Source: Ilyonectria destructans (lineage: Eukaryota; Ascomycota; Sordariomycetes; Hypocreales; Nectriaceae). From it: a DNA stretch of 64,000 nt. Position numbers and translations under genes: made by a program. Location of the stretch: assembly GCA_020740775.1 (NCBI GenBank), contig JAHEWK010000031.1:310001-374000 (forward strand), read 5' to 3'. This document shows positions 31,878 to 41,949 of the stretch, one piece after another. The notes beneath the pieces are model-generated. The model made no database searches and was not told the origin of the DNA. It saw only the letters and a list, made by a program, of their open reading frames with translations. Positions within the stretch are counted from its first letter, which is position 1; the number at the start of each line of letters is the position of its first letter.

Positions 31878-32332
31878 ATGTCAGTTTTTCACAACGCAAT
31901 AAAAATACCTTCATCACGGCCTCGCTGGAAATATACAGAAGATGACATGGCTGAGGCTATATTGGATATCACGGATAACGGCCTTTCACAGTTCCAATCA
32001 GCTCAGAAGTGGGGAGTGCCACAAAGGACTCTTTCCGACAGACTGAGTGGTCAGTTGGCCGTGAACGAACAAATTCAGCCTGGACAACGTCTATCCAAGC
32101 ATCAGGAAGACAAATTAGCCTTCTGGATTCTTCGTCAAGAGGCTTTGGGATATGCTCCATCTCACAGTCAAATTCGCGCCTGCATCTTTGCCATGTTGAA
32201 TCAACAAAGCGAACAACCAACATTAGGACGCAATTGGGTAGCCAGATTCATTCAACGCCGTTCAGAGCTTAAGACTAAGATTGGGAGACGTCAAGAAGCT
32301 AATAGATTCGACTCTTTCACGCCCAAGGCGGT
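31878..32332 (+). pseudogene. pogo transposase N-terminal fragment (psq + CENP-B HTH)
   Basis: The first roughly 150 codons encode the two DNA-binding helix-turn-helix units of pogo transposases: YTEDDMAEAILDITDNGLSQ (psq type) and LAFWILRQEALGYAPSHSQI with NWVARFIQRR (CENP-B type). The fragment ends at FDSFTPKAV, exactly where the DDE domain begins in the related element at 41950-44334 (RFNSFTPMAVNWYFD). An LTR starts at that point. No catalytic part remains. Confidence 0.8.
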
Positions 32333-32674
32333 TGTCACGACCCAAGCTGAGGGCCGTGGCGAAACCCTTGGACCCACCGTTGAGAACCGAACGGTGCGGG
32401 GAGGCTGATGAGTCAGCCTCACGGGCGAATCAGGGAAGGAGCGATGGAGCGACAGGAGCGGTGGGAACGAGGGAGCATCGCTCCTCGCGCTCCATCGCTC
32501 CCAGTGAAACCTTAACCTTAAATGGTCGAACGCGCTCTTGTTCGACCTGTTCGACCACGATCAACCAAGCGATCCAGAATAGTATATATAGCTTCACTCA
32601 TTCCCACTCCCCTACGTCTAGATAGCTCTCCAGTTTTTCAATACAATTTGATTACTCAAGAATATTTCTTGACA
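32333..32674 (+). repeat. LTR-like sequence (TGTCACGACCC...TTCTTGACA)
   Basis: A 342-bp unit with TG...CA ends, a TATATATA box near 32582 and a GGAGCGATGGAGCG/CGCTCCATCGCTCC inverted pair. It abuts the pogo fragment on the left and a hAT on the right. The flanking five bases (gcggt and ttatc) do not match, so it may be one end of a deleted retroelement. A Gypsy-type origin is a guess from the start motif. Confidence 0.55.
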
Positions 32675-32684
32675 TTATCAGACG

Positions 32685-35402
32685 CAGACATCTCAATAAT
32701 AAATAAATACATAATTTTGACATATTGTTATGTATTTATAATTATGGCCCAATATTGATATCTATTGTTAAGCTTATCAATAATTATTAATATAGTACTG
32801 AAGGGTCAGGGATGTCGTCGTCGTCGCCTGCGACACCCATTATCTCGTCGTCTATTGCAACGTAGAGTTTGCGGATCAAGTCATTCTTCACCCAATTGCT
32901 CAGGCATTGCAGCTTCTCGATGGTATCGGCCGAGAGTCGTGCCCTGTCCCAGGAAATTGTCCGCCTTGCACAAGAGAATACCCGTTCCGGGTCGTCTGAC
33001 ATCGCCGGTACACTTAGTATGTCAATAGCCATTTGGTGTAAGCGTGGATACTCAATCCTCTGTTCTTCTCGGCACCACCATTCAAGCGGCGTGTTTGTCG
33101 TCATATGTCTTGGCGGAGAATTGACGAATTTTTCGAATTCATCCTCGTCGTCAGGTTCATCCAAGACACTCATTGACTGCTTGATACGCTCGTACGGTGT
33201 TACTTCCCGTCGCTCGTTACTCAACCGAGCCGTGGAGTCCGACGAGAGTGGTCGGTCCTTGTACTTCGCCCAATGCCGTCGTGCGCCAGCAATGGCGGTC
33301 TGTCGCCATTCCTCTGCCCAGTGGCGGTCAAGGTACCTCCGGCGTTTTTCTGGATGGAGCAATAATGCCGTGGCATATATGGGGTTTTTGTCACTCTCTT
33401 CATAATACTTCGAGAGAACCCACCAGCCCATGTGAACGGAATTAACCATACGCGCGTTGTGGGCGTATTTGACCTGCTCTAAAATTACTACAAGTCCGGC
33501 AATAGATCGCACTGCCCTTCCATGACTTACCTTGGCATTCTCGAACTGCAGGAAGAGAATATCCATGTTCTCTAGCACCTGATCTATTGATGCCCACTCC
33601 ATTTGCTGCTCCAAGGTCGCCTGGTAAAACGGCTGCAAGAACTCGTGGGTCATTTTGAGTACTTGCCAATCATCGTGCGTGAGGATGTCACCCTCCAGCT
33701 CCTCGTGGTATTGGTTGAGGAATATCGACAATGGACCCTCTTGGCTTATAGCCGCATCCAGTAATTTGAACCATGAGTTCCAACGAGTGACATTGTCAAT
33801 TCCAAGCGCCTTTCCTGCAATGTCATCCCATGCATCGTTGCGCACCGTGGAATTACGGATGAACACCGCAATGTTGTGAAGTTTACCCATTGGGCCGATA
33901 CTCCGCCAGCCAGCAGTGTCGTTGCGTTTGTTGCGCCTTCCGTGACTCTTTTGGTAAGTATTCGACTGAATCCGGTCGTGCAACGCGTCTGAAACCGTTA
34001 TATCGTTCGCCTCATCTTGCGCCTGTTCAATTGCGGCCTGCAGAGCGTCCTCGCTAGTTGCAAAAAGAAAGGCTTGAAGGGACAAGTTAATGATGTGGCC
34101 GGCACATCGTGTTCGAGAGGATACGGGATCAAATGTAAGCCCGTACTCTTGTGACAGCTCAACAGCAAGTTGGCGGAGACAGGTGTCGTTTTTCGAGTCA
34201 TTGTCCCCAGTGAAGTACCCGATTCGGGGTGCTAAGTGGTATTTTCGGATAATCTCCATCAAGTGAGGAGTCATTGCCGCGCCAGCGTGAGAGCGGCGGA
34301 GGTTTGGTAGCCCTAACAATGCTTTGCGGGGTTTGTAGGCCTCGTCAACCCATTGTGCGTGAACAGCCACATATGCCTTGCGCTGAGGAGAAGACCATAC
34401 ATCCATAGCAATGTGTACGAGGCTCCGGGAATGTTCCAGCCATTTCTTAACGGATTGTTGATGCGCATCGAATGCCCTATCCAAGTCTGCTGCAACCGTG
34501 TTACCAGAATCAGTCAGGAACTCTTGAACGGCGGGATTTACCGCGGTTAGAAGTGCCTGATATTCTGGCCACGTTACAAAGTTCAGCGGCAGATGCCTAT
34601 GTGCGGACAGTAGCATCTGTGCCTCTCGAAAGGCGTCGACGTTGATTACACTCCGCAGAGTGTTCCTTTCATGCTCTCTGACTTGCTGCAGCTGCTTGGC
34701 GGTTGTTCTTGCGAAAGCATTTTCGATGGCTAGCTGACGCTTGTTTTGAGAGTTTGAATCCTCTCGAACAAGTATGTGATGAGCCTTTTCGAGGTGATAG
34801 CGGGCGTTACCAGATATGTGGGTTGACCAAGATGGATTGCGACAACGCTTGCAGTAGTGGAGTAAATTGCCGCTGATTGCGCGTGGCTCGTCGCCTTGAG
34901 CTTCTCGAAAGTGATCCCATGTTGCTATGGCTCTCAGTTTCCTTCTCTTGACCGTATGCTCAGTTGAAGATGCCTCGGGTTCTGATAGTGTGCTGGCAAA
35001 TTGTGAGGCGCTGTCAGAGGGTAGAACGGAGGAAGAGCTGGATGTGGCGCTGGATTGGGCCAGTGAGGATACGCTGACGTCCATTGTCGTCGTTAGAGAT
35101 ATGTCGCTGGCGTATTTCAAGCTGCGTACTTAACCGACGTGACGATGATACCGAGGCAGCAAACAGCTTCCGCTGCCAGGAGACACAAAGACCGAGAGGC
35201 CTGCTAGGCAGCAGCAAAACACGTGCTGGACTGCAATTAACCTGAAACACGCTGGTAAATTGACGCTGGAAAATAATGGGTCATATTATTAATACTTAAC
35301 AATATATATTTATTGGCGCCGTCCATATTGTTATCGATATGGATAAGCATAACAATAAATATGCCCATAACAATAAATATATATTGATTACTGAGATGTC
35401 TG
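32685..35402 (-). mobile_element. hAT element with intact transposase and CAGACATCTCA ends
   Basis: The ends are inverted: CAGACATCTCAATAATAAATA from 32685 and, inward from 35402, CAGACATCTCAGTAATCAATA. AT-rich subterminal regions contain many ACAATA/TATTGT motifs. The 8 bp outside (atcagacg and gtcgtgga) differ. On the right it interrupts a host coding exon; on the left it touches an LTR. Confidence 0.75.
32787..35120 (-). CDS. hAT transposase, full length and apparently intact
   Basis: A 777-residue intronless frame with all hAT landmarks. The leader is Ser-rich and starts at 35120; a second ATG 12 codons in (MDVSVSS) is a possible start. A BED finger follows (HYCKRC, ARYHLEKAHH). The core has LVHIAMDVWSSPQRKAYVAV with the first catalytic Asp, GYFTGDNDSKND with the second, RCAGHIINLSLQAFLF, GWRSIGPMGKLHNIAVF and LGIDNVTRWNSWFKLL. 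The C-terminal hATC dimerisation block is complete (EYPRLHQMAIDILSVPAMSD, ERVFSCARRTISWDRARLS). An acidic tail ends the protein. There are no stops or frameshifts, so this copy could still be active and is the best autonomous hAT candidate in the window. Confidence 0.9.
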   Translation of the reverse strand: MKYASDISLTTTMDVSVSSLAQSSATSSSSSVLPSDSASQFASTLSEPEASSTEHTVKRRKLRAIATWDHFREAQGDEPRAISGNLLHYCKRCRNPSWSTHISGNARYHLEKAHHILVREDSNSQNKRQLAIENAFARTTAKQLQQVREHERNTLRSVINVDAFREAQMLLSAHRHLPLNFVTWPEYQALLTAVNPAVQEFLTDSGNTVAADLDRAFDAHQQSVKKWLEHSRSLVHIAMDVWSSPQRKAYVAVHAQWVDEAYKPRKALLGLPNLRRSHAGAAMTPHLMEIIRKYHLAPRIGYFTGDNDSKNDTCLRQLAVELSQEYGLTFDPVSSRTRCAGHIINLSLQAFLFATSEDALQAAIEQAQDEANDITVSDALHDRIQSNTYQKSHGRRNKRNDTAGWRSIGPMGKLHNIAVFIRNSTVRNDAWDDIAGKALGIDNVTRWNSWFKLLDAAISQEGPLSIFLNQYHEELEGDILTHDDWQVLKMTHEFLQPFYQATLEQQMEWASIDQVLENMDILFLQFENAKVSHGRAVRSIAGLVVILEQVKYAHNARMVNSVHMGWWVLSKYYEESDKNPIYATALLLHPEKRRRYLDRHWAEEWRQTAIAGARRHWAKYKDRPLSSDSTARLSNERREVTPYERIKQSMSVLDEPDDEDEFEKFVNSPPRHMTTNTPLEWWCREEQRIEYPRLHQMAIDILSVPAMSDDPERVFSCARRTISWDRARLSADTIEKLQCLSNWVKNDLIRKLYVAIDDEIMGVAGDDDDIPDPSVLY

Positions 35403-37023
35403 GTCGTGGAGAACTCGGCTTATGAAGCGCTGGCGCAGCGAATCGAATATCCGGAATAGGGATGCCGCTGAGGGACATACCATCCCCCAGTTTTTTGTCA
35501 GAGATAGCTGAGCCTCGCGTAAGGTCGCTAGCAGCCTTGCTGGCCTGGAAAATTATATCACGCTTATACTGTTGCAACCTGTGTCTGACTTCTGACTCGG
35601 GAATTTCCAGTGGGGATTGGTCAGTTGTTCGGAGACTCATTTGGGAGCCACGTGTGGTGTTGGAGGAAAGGGATCCCGACCATGGTTGTTGTAAGGTCTT
35701 CTGACTGCTATTCCGCTGCTCGTAGTTGGAGGGGTAGTATTTGCCTATGGGCAATGGATTATCATAGAATCCTGGTAGAAGATACGAGGTCACAGGGGTA
35801 TTTGAATGAGACACGGGCAGTTCCTTGTTCGTATTGGACATATACCATTCGCGATAGACGGGTGTAGGCCCAGCGGGAACGCCGAAGGGTTGAGGGCACT
35901 CTATTCCATTGTCTGTTTGGTGTTGAAATGGATGTGGATTCTGGACTCGACTGCTGGGACCTTCAGGGAAAATGAAGTAACCTCTGCATGAGTATTAACA
36001 AGCAGGCGTTTCATCATTTGCAGGGGGCCTCGCCTTACCCAGGGAGACTTCCTCGCTCCAACAGCGGCTCTGGCGGAGTAGTCGCAGGAGCGGTAATTAA
36101 ACGTTTGGGCTGGGGCAACTTAATTGCTTTGGGACGACTGCGGCCATTGGTGAGAGGGGTGGCCGTGAGGAGGGCTGCTTTATTATCTTCTATTACAGAA
36201 GGAGCACATGAGTGTTAAAGTCCCCACTATAGAGAAGAGTGGCAGGCACGGATAACAAAGGTATCGGTTAGACACAGACAAGATGGAAAGGGAGTGGAAG
36301 GCAAAGGGGTGGCTGTTAGGAGGAGGCGGAATAGTCACAAAGCGTTAACCTTACTTTATGCCAGGGGAGATGCAGCGGCCGCCGCTACCTTATGGGATAA
36401 AGTAGCAAGAGGGTTCAGAGACCCCTGGAAGGCTGAACTGAGGCGAGATGAAAGAACAAGGGAAGGAGAAGAGAAATGGGAGAGAAACAAAAGCGAGGGC
36501 AGGATATGGTGCAGCTGCTATGGTCATATAAACTGCGCACGCACCAGTACTTGTGGCATGTGGGATTTGAAGATTGCCATGGATGACTATGTTATTTCTC
36601 AGGATAGAGGAGTTCCTGATAAAAGCAGTCATTTGCCCAATGCAACAGTTCGTTGCTATTAACATAAAGGCAAGCCACTGCGCAAGGCTCAAGCGGGACA
36701 TCTGCGATGGAAATGCATGGAGACGCTCATGGCTAAAGATGCAATGAACAAGAGTACTCACCTTGGACTTGGATGTATTGACTGCAATATTTGCCTCCGT
36801 TGTAGCTCACACCTTGGTCTGGACGGGGTCCGTTTGATAGCGTGGGTGTGTTGCGCCTAGTGACGAGCAGGGCAGAAATGTCGGACCCGGGGCTATAGTT
36901 ATTTTGAATGGAGGAGGCGACGGACTGGTTGGATGAACCGGACATCGGTCGGCCGGGCATAGCAGGCGGGAGCCATGGCGAGGGATCCGCGGAAGAATTG
37001 GGGGAGTGTGCAGAGGTGGCCAT
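35403..37023 (-). pseudogene. Host gene interrupted by hAT; unrecognised Ser/Pro/Asn-rich protein
   Basis: A first exon (37023-36762, MATSAHSPNSSADPSPWLPP) and a second (35981 downward) can be joined in phase by a roughly 780-bp GT..AG intron to read YIQVQGYFIFPEGPSSRVQN and on through YLLPGFYDNPLPIGKYYPSN and SEVRHRLQQYKRDIIFQASK. An intron that long is unusual for a filamentous fungus, so other exons may hide in it. The coding exon is cut at 35402, where the hAT inverted repeat begins; residues after SSPR come from the transposon. Composition suggests a regulatory or adaptor protein, but I see no named domain. The missing C-terminus is not found beyond the hAT. Confidence 0.5.
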
Positions 37024-37654
37024 GTCGTCGTCATTGGGGTTGAGATTGGGATTGCTAAGGACTCGTTGAGTGGCCCGGCCAGGTCAGCCCACATAACTTT
37101 CTTTGGTCCAGCGCCAGCGCTATGGTATGCATGAGTAAAGTAAGCGCAAGCGGAGGAGAGTGGACTGGGCAGTGGGGTGTGGAGGTCAAAAAGAGGTGAG
37201 AGAACAGGAGAGGGGTAAGTACATTGCGTGAGGTAAATGATATCTCCCAGATGAGATACGCAAAGATAGGTGCAAGAGGATGTAGGAGGAACAAGTGTTC
37301 GTGGATCAGACAGGAAAATGTCCATGGTGACCCGGTGGATCAGGCAGATGATACATTTATTTATCAAGAGGGGATAGTTTTATTTACCTCAGCAAGCTCA
37401 GGCCATTTACTGTCACGAGCCCAGATTGTCTGTAGTGTCTGATTGGGTGTATGTCTGTTCATGATTGCGTCCGGTCCCCGCTCTGAGTCCCTGTACATCC
37501 TTTATGCTGAAGTAGCTAGAAGGATATTGCTATAAATTACACGCCCAGTTATCCAAAATACACACCGTGACATTTACAGTTCTAAGTATTACGGATATTG
37601 TTGGATTGACCCCTTGTTGGACTGACCCTCGGGTGGGGGAATAAGGCCCGGATA
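37024..37654. other. Upstream region of the interrupted host gene; no gene seen
   Basis: The CT-rich minus-strand leader (37040-37300) supports a promoter for the gene ending at 37023. An overlapping minus-strand frame here starts at 37367 but has no domain and is probably leader sequence. Confidence 0.4.
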
Positions 37655-38025
37655 AGAGTAACCCTCTGATACATCAATATCCTGTCTTAGTCATAGGGTG
37701 TGAGATTGACCTAAAAACCCCTCATAGGGAAAGAGGGGCCGGAGGGAACAAGGAACATCATCAGACATAATATCATCATCTTTGGGCTCCACTGCATTGA
37801 TCCCTATCATCCTGATCGAATTGTCCGTATCGGATCCAGCACCCCTCGTATGGCGGCATAAACTTCTGATACAAAGATATCCCAGCCTTAGTCAGATGAC
37901 TAGAAAAACCCCTCTCGAGAAAAGAGGGGACCGGAGGCATCCTTGATCAATACAATACTATGGTACAATCATCATCTTTGGGCTCCACATCGTATTGATC
38001 CCTATCAGTCTGATCGAATGTGCAT
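37655..38025 (+). repeat. Diverged tandem duplication, about 195-bp unit
   Basis: Two units share blocks in the same order: CTGATACA, CTTAGTCA, AAAAACCCCTC...GAGGGG-CCGGAGG, CATCATCTTTGGGCTCCAC, and ATTGATCCCTATCA-CTGATCGAAT. The CCCCTC...GAGGGG arms can form a hairpin in each unit. They may be fragments of LTRs. No coding function is seen. Confidence 0.55.
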
Positions 38026-38800
38026 ACGCTATCCATCAGATATGGCTCGTACAGTATCTCCCAGACGCCCCACATTCTTCCTTGTCGGCTGCTGTCGGAG
38101 CTTTTCGCCCGGCACTAAAGCCCCACACCCAGCTGTACTAATAAAACGTCATCTGGAAACAGACACTGCCGAACACATGATGTGGCCAAATCGCCACCTG
38201 CGTACTTAACGGTTCTGATCAATCAAATTATTTCGAAATGATCTAAACCTCGGTGCGAATAATGCAACAGTATTTCGGAATCTCATTACGCAGTTGTGGC
38301 AACTGCCAGAATATTCGACAGCTGTCAGGTGGTTTCTCGCGACCACCACCAGGAAAACTCAAGACCCCATATTGGTCAGTGCAAACGTCAGTATTATAAC
38401 AAAACACGTCGATATATGTTTTCTGCGTGATTCTGTCTGGACTGGGTCTCAGGTTTCTATCACAGACCGGGCTTTACTGAGATTATCAACACATGGAATA
38501 TCAATGATTTACCTTGCTTTAGTAGTATGATGCTTGCGCTCTTTTACAATAGCAAGATAATAATCCACGAAATCAACCAAATGGTCCAGTTCTCTTACTA
38601 TCATAAGAATAATGCCCCTTAATTAAACCGATCGAGTGCATTGCCACGACGATTCGGTCGGACCTGCAGTCCGAAGAATTTGGCATCTACATCTAGATGG
38701 CGTGCCTCACTTTCATTAAAAGTGGACTTTTACGCGTCGTGATTGGCCTAGCACCCCTATATTCCTTTTTCATTTGAAACAGAACGTTTGATATTAGAGG
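38026..38800. other. No gene seen
   Basis: No frame with family resemblance and no repeats that I could pair. Confidence 0.4.
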
Positions 38801-38803
38801 CCT

Positions 38804-39140
38804 TACCCATTTTTCATAACAAAGGAGGCAGGGATGTTGGGCAATGAGGGACGACTCGGGCAACACCGGAATGAGGATAACCAACTCAGGAACTGAGGCC
38901 ATCTCACTGGCATAAACTTCCTTCGAATGCCTCATTGCTTCCTCTGTGATGCCATACCAGTCATCTTCACGGCCACCAGCCTGTCGAATTTGTCAGCCGC
39001 ATGAGCCATCTGGCAGGGCTACAAACTCCTTCAGGGCCGTACCTCGTCCAGATGCAGCGCCCCTAACCCTGACATAGCTGCCATCCCGTCCCTTTTCAGC
39101 TAAATTAGAGTTGCTGGAATCTGGGAGAAAGAAAGGCGGT
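38804..39140 (-). pseudogene. Truncated host gene exons, unrecognised
   Basis: Minus-strand exons separated by a short GT..AG-like gap read SNSNLAEKGRDGSYVRVRGA, then TALKEFVALPDGSC, then GREDDWYGITEEAMRHSKEV and SVPELVILIPVLPESSLIAQ, ending PCLLCYEKW before a GTAAGG splice site at about 38808. Consistent hydrophobic patterning and splice signals suggest a real gene piece. The 5' part is lost at an inverted-repeat element at 39166, and nothing follows downstream. Confidence 0.4.
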
Positions 39141-39165
39141 TCAGCACGGCCGACGAGGCCAGCGC

Positions 39166-39262
39166 TGACTTCAATTCAAGTAAGTCAAGTTCGGGGGTGT
39201 AACTTGATTGCTTAAAATAAAATCGTCCGTGAACTTACTTGACTTGATTTGAATTGATATAC
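39166..39262. repeat. Short inverted-repeat (MITE-like) element
   Basis: TTCAATTCAAGTAAGTCAAG on the left mirrors CTTACTTGACTTGATTTGAA on the right, around a core of roughly 50 bp. Foldback structure, small size and position between a gene fragment and a LINE fragment suggest a MITE or a hAT end. Confidence 0.5.
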
Positions 39263-39298
39263 TGGAATTGAAAGCGCGAGAGGAAGGACGAGTCGAGG

Positions 39299-39480
39299 CT
39301 GTTGTTCAAGAATGCACCGTGGAATGCGATCAGGGAGAGAGTGAAGGACAAGCTTACACCGCTCCCATGGGACAGCGGAGTTCAGGCACAGACGGACAGG
39401 CTGATGGAGGTGGTCCTTGACGCGATCCACGAGCTAGTTCCGCGGGCAAAGCCATCACCGTACGCAAAGAGATGCCTCAG
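39299..39480 (+). pseudogene. Tad-like LINE fragment
   Basis: The peptide WNAIRERVKDKLTPLPWD and the following DAIHELVPRAKPSPYAKR match the segment between the endonuclease and reverse transcriptase domains of fungal Tad-clade non-LTR elements, which normally continues with WWT..L..LR. Similarity ends at AKR. Only about 60 codons survive. Confidence 0.6.
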
Positions 39481-39508
39481 ATTTAGTAGGGCGCATACAC
39501 AAGTATAG

Positions 39509-40146
39509 GTACCTCGCTTTTTTTTTGCGAATCAACCCTCCATTTCCTAGTCAGACCACCTCCCTACCGGAGGTACGGAGGTCAGGGATGGTCGATTTAG
39601 AGCCCCCCAACAGTAGTTGGTATACAATCCATGTTGTCAACTTGACTTATCCTGGTGGGTCTTCTTTTTCAGCTGGAATGTTCGAGTAATCTTGTGCTGG
39701 GGGTTAACTCCGCGGGAGGGGTTGGGTGGAGGTGTCATTGGTTTAGCAACGATGGGTGGGGAGGCGCATGTTTGACAAGTGTATGTGAATGGAATTTCCT
39801 TTCCATTTCATCCGACATTCGCAAGGTCGAGTTTTAATCCATGCTCACCGTCTCACTGAATTCCTGTTTGATCCATTGGGTTCTCTAACTAGGGACATGT
39901 TAGAACGCCGTGGGAGGAAAGAGGAGGATGGGATGTGGAAGAGGAGGAGGTGGGGAGGTAACAGTCTACGTGAGATTTCAGACCGGGGATTGACTGAAAG
40001 GCGATTGATGCACACTAGCTCTACACGCCAGCGCCTGGTGCTAAAAAATTCTGCTCTTTAACGCCCGGCGCTCCGCAATATAAAAACATGCCAATAATGC
40101 CCACCGTTTCCTCCCTCCCAAGATCCCAAGCCAGTTAACTTCCACT
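39509..40146. other. Upstream region of the Ecl1-like gene; no other gene seen
   Basis: Contains a T-rich block near 39520 and GAGGAGG-rich sequence near 39930. It ends in a CT-rich leader (TTTCCTCCCTCCCAAG) just before the start codon, as expected for a fungal promoter. Confidence 0.4.
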
Positions 40147-40416
40147 ATGTCGTCAGGTCTAGAATGGATGTATGATTCATGCCTCGGTTGTGGCATCCAG
40201 ACAGATGGAGCAACTTACTGCTCTAAGTCCTGTCAGTTGTCAGAATACGAGAACTCACTCACATCGATTCGATATTCGAGTTCGCCTTCTATGCGGATTA
40301 CGACGTCTTTCACAACGTCGCCAGCCCAAACGGCCTTGGCCGAGACAGAGAAGGAATTGAGAGCGTACAACTTGTCCTTCGATCATTCGAAGATGCGGAG
40401 GAGAACATCGTGTTAA
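40147..40416 (+). CDS. Ecl1/2/3-like small zinc-binding protein
   Basis: An 89-residue frame starting MSSGLEWMYDSC. The Cys pattern C-x2-C (CLGCGIQTDG) followed by YCSKSCQLSEYE matches the ECL1/2/3 zinc-binding family, whose fission-yeast members extend chronological lifespan under nutrient stress. The C-terminus (EKELRAYNLSFDHSKMRRR) also matches the usual end of ascomycete members, which suggests the frame is complete. It is preceded by a CT-rich leader and has intact coding sequence, so it is probably a functional host gene within the repeat landscape. Confidence 0.75.
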   Translation: MSSGLEWMYDSCLGCGIQTDGATYCSKSCQLSEYENSLTSIRYSSSPSMRITTSFTTSPAQTALAETEKELRAYNLSFDHSKMRRRTSC

Positions 40417-40619
40417 TAGGCCAAAGCGTCTCCACACAAATCACTTCCGGCTCAAAACGGGCGGTGATCGGGGTCAAAATATTATTCACATTGACACATG
40501 GGACCGTGGCCTACTAATACTACTTACTATATCTCAACGCAACTTCATCAAATAAATAGCTAAAAATGCAGAGAAAAAAGTATTTAAAAGTCACTCAATC
40601 GTTCTCTTCACAACTCAAA

Positions 40620-41082
40620 TGCTGCTCAAAATACCTTTTTGTAGGCCGACTGACGCGGTCTGACCGGCTCACGGGGGCCAGATCTTCCTCCGACTCAGAG
40701 CTACTCTTCCCATCCACCACAATACAATCAAACTAGCCTTTCTCTTACTGAATAACACGTTGATCAGGCTCGCGATTGGTCTCTGCAAGTAACTCTGCGA
40801 GGTTTATAAAACATTCATTCGGATCCTGCCCGATTTTCCTTTTTTTTTTTCCTTCGGTTGCACCGCTTCAAGCTGCGCGCGTAACCGCTCAATCTCGCGG
40901 TCCTTCATCGCGAGCTCGATTGCAACCTGGTATAACGCTGCAGCCGCTTTCCAAATTGAGGGCGTTGAAGAAGGAGAGCTGGGTTTAGCAAAGAAAAGCT
41001 TCACAACGTCGCCACCACGTTTAGTCGTTACGATATCATGAGCTTCTGAGGGAGGTAGTGCCGACTTCGTGAGCACCATCAC
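40620..41082 (-). pseudogene. pogo transposase C-terminal remnant
   Basis: The frame from 41082 reads SIWKAAAALYQVAIELAMKD, a coiled-coil-like segment, then KEKKKGKSGRIR. After a one-base shift at about 40805 it continues CFINLAELLAETNREPDQRV, and later SESEEDLAPVSRSDRVSRPT with a KRYF end. The tail pattern, acidic then R-S-x-R-x-x-RPTKxYF, is like that of the pogo protein ending at 42070 (GREVKRPRKY). It carries several lesions. Confidence 0.5.
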
Positions 41083-41439
41083 CCAACGCGAGGCGAGCGG
41101 TTTTTTTATTCAGAGGCCATAACCCAGCTGCCCGCCATCCAGATCGAATATTTTCCTTCCGGAAACCGATTTCGCGGGATTTCGCATAGAAATCGAGAAA
41201 CTTTGCTTCCCAACCCGGGTAGAATCCGTCAGAGCAGTACCGGTATGTGCATCATGCGCTCATTGACAAAGAAACTTCCTTCCAGCACCTTGCAAACGCG
41301 ATTCATGACATCTTTGCGCCAGGCCACTAGCCTAGGTCAACCCCATCCCATTGTGCGTCGGCTTGAGGGTCTAGTGCCGAAGATTTAAAATGCCGAGGGG
41401 GGTTCTTAGACACGATTCAGCGAGATCCAACCACTAATT

Positions 41440-41505
41440 TGTTGAGACCGTATAACCAAGATGGTCCGATCTGCTGGTAGCTGGGATGTGGATACGATGT
41501 AAGGA
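41440..41505 (+). repeat. Dispersed repeat encoding VRSAG-WD-DT, copy 1
   Basis: The sequence around GGTCCGATCTGCTGGT, GCTGGGAT, TGGATAC also occurs inverted at 51660-51725. In both copies the frame reads TK-x-VRSAG-x-WD-x-DT-x followed by a stop, with differences mainly at variable residues. See the finding for its possible origin. Confidence 0.6.
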
Positions 41506-41578
41506 ACTGTGCTCCTCTCAGACATATGTAACTTAGACCTTTCAACATAACCTGCAATCTTTTTACTTCATCAGGGCC

Positions 41579-41719
41579 ATACGCATCGCGGTGAGCAGCT
41601 CTGCGCGGAACGATGTGGTGGGTGTTGGCGGAGCAGCCCAGATTCCGCTGTCGGTGCGAGGCGCTCCAAAGCTCGAGACTTTCTCGTTTACTCTGGGTAT
41701 AAGAACGGAACAGAACTAG
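41579..41719 (+). pseudogene. LINE RNase H-domain fragment
   Basis: The 46 codons read IRIAVSSSARNDVVGVGGAA, then LETFSFTLGIRTEQN before a stop. I recall this pattern from the C-terminal RNase H-like domain of fungal non-LTR elements, where it continues with PYS.ELAA. It directly follows the VRSAG repeat copy 1, so both may belong to one element. Confidence 0.4.
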
Positions 41720-41949
41720 GGCATCAGGCAGAGGTTTAGCAAGCTCGAGCTCAAATGGGGTTCCAATAAGCCGATAGACAGTATGTTTAATATAAACCGC
41801 ACTGTTTTACGCCTGAAGTGATAAGCAGAACTTATCGTGGGGTCGTTTTGCGGAATCAGGCGTCGCGCACACGATTTCACGGGCCGGGTTTTGCGGGCGA
41901 TAAGTCGTCACGTGGTCTTAGCGGATTACGACGCAATTGCGGGCACCAT

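Noticed and set aside
41400..41580. Joining VRSAG-WD-DT to the RNase H fragment by an intron (GTAAGG...CATCAG)
   Set aside because: Signals fit, but a LINE should not carry an intron and the second copy has a plain stop there; I left them as separate features.
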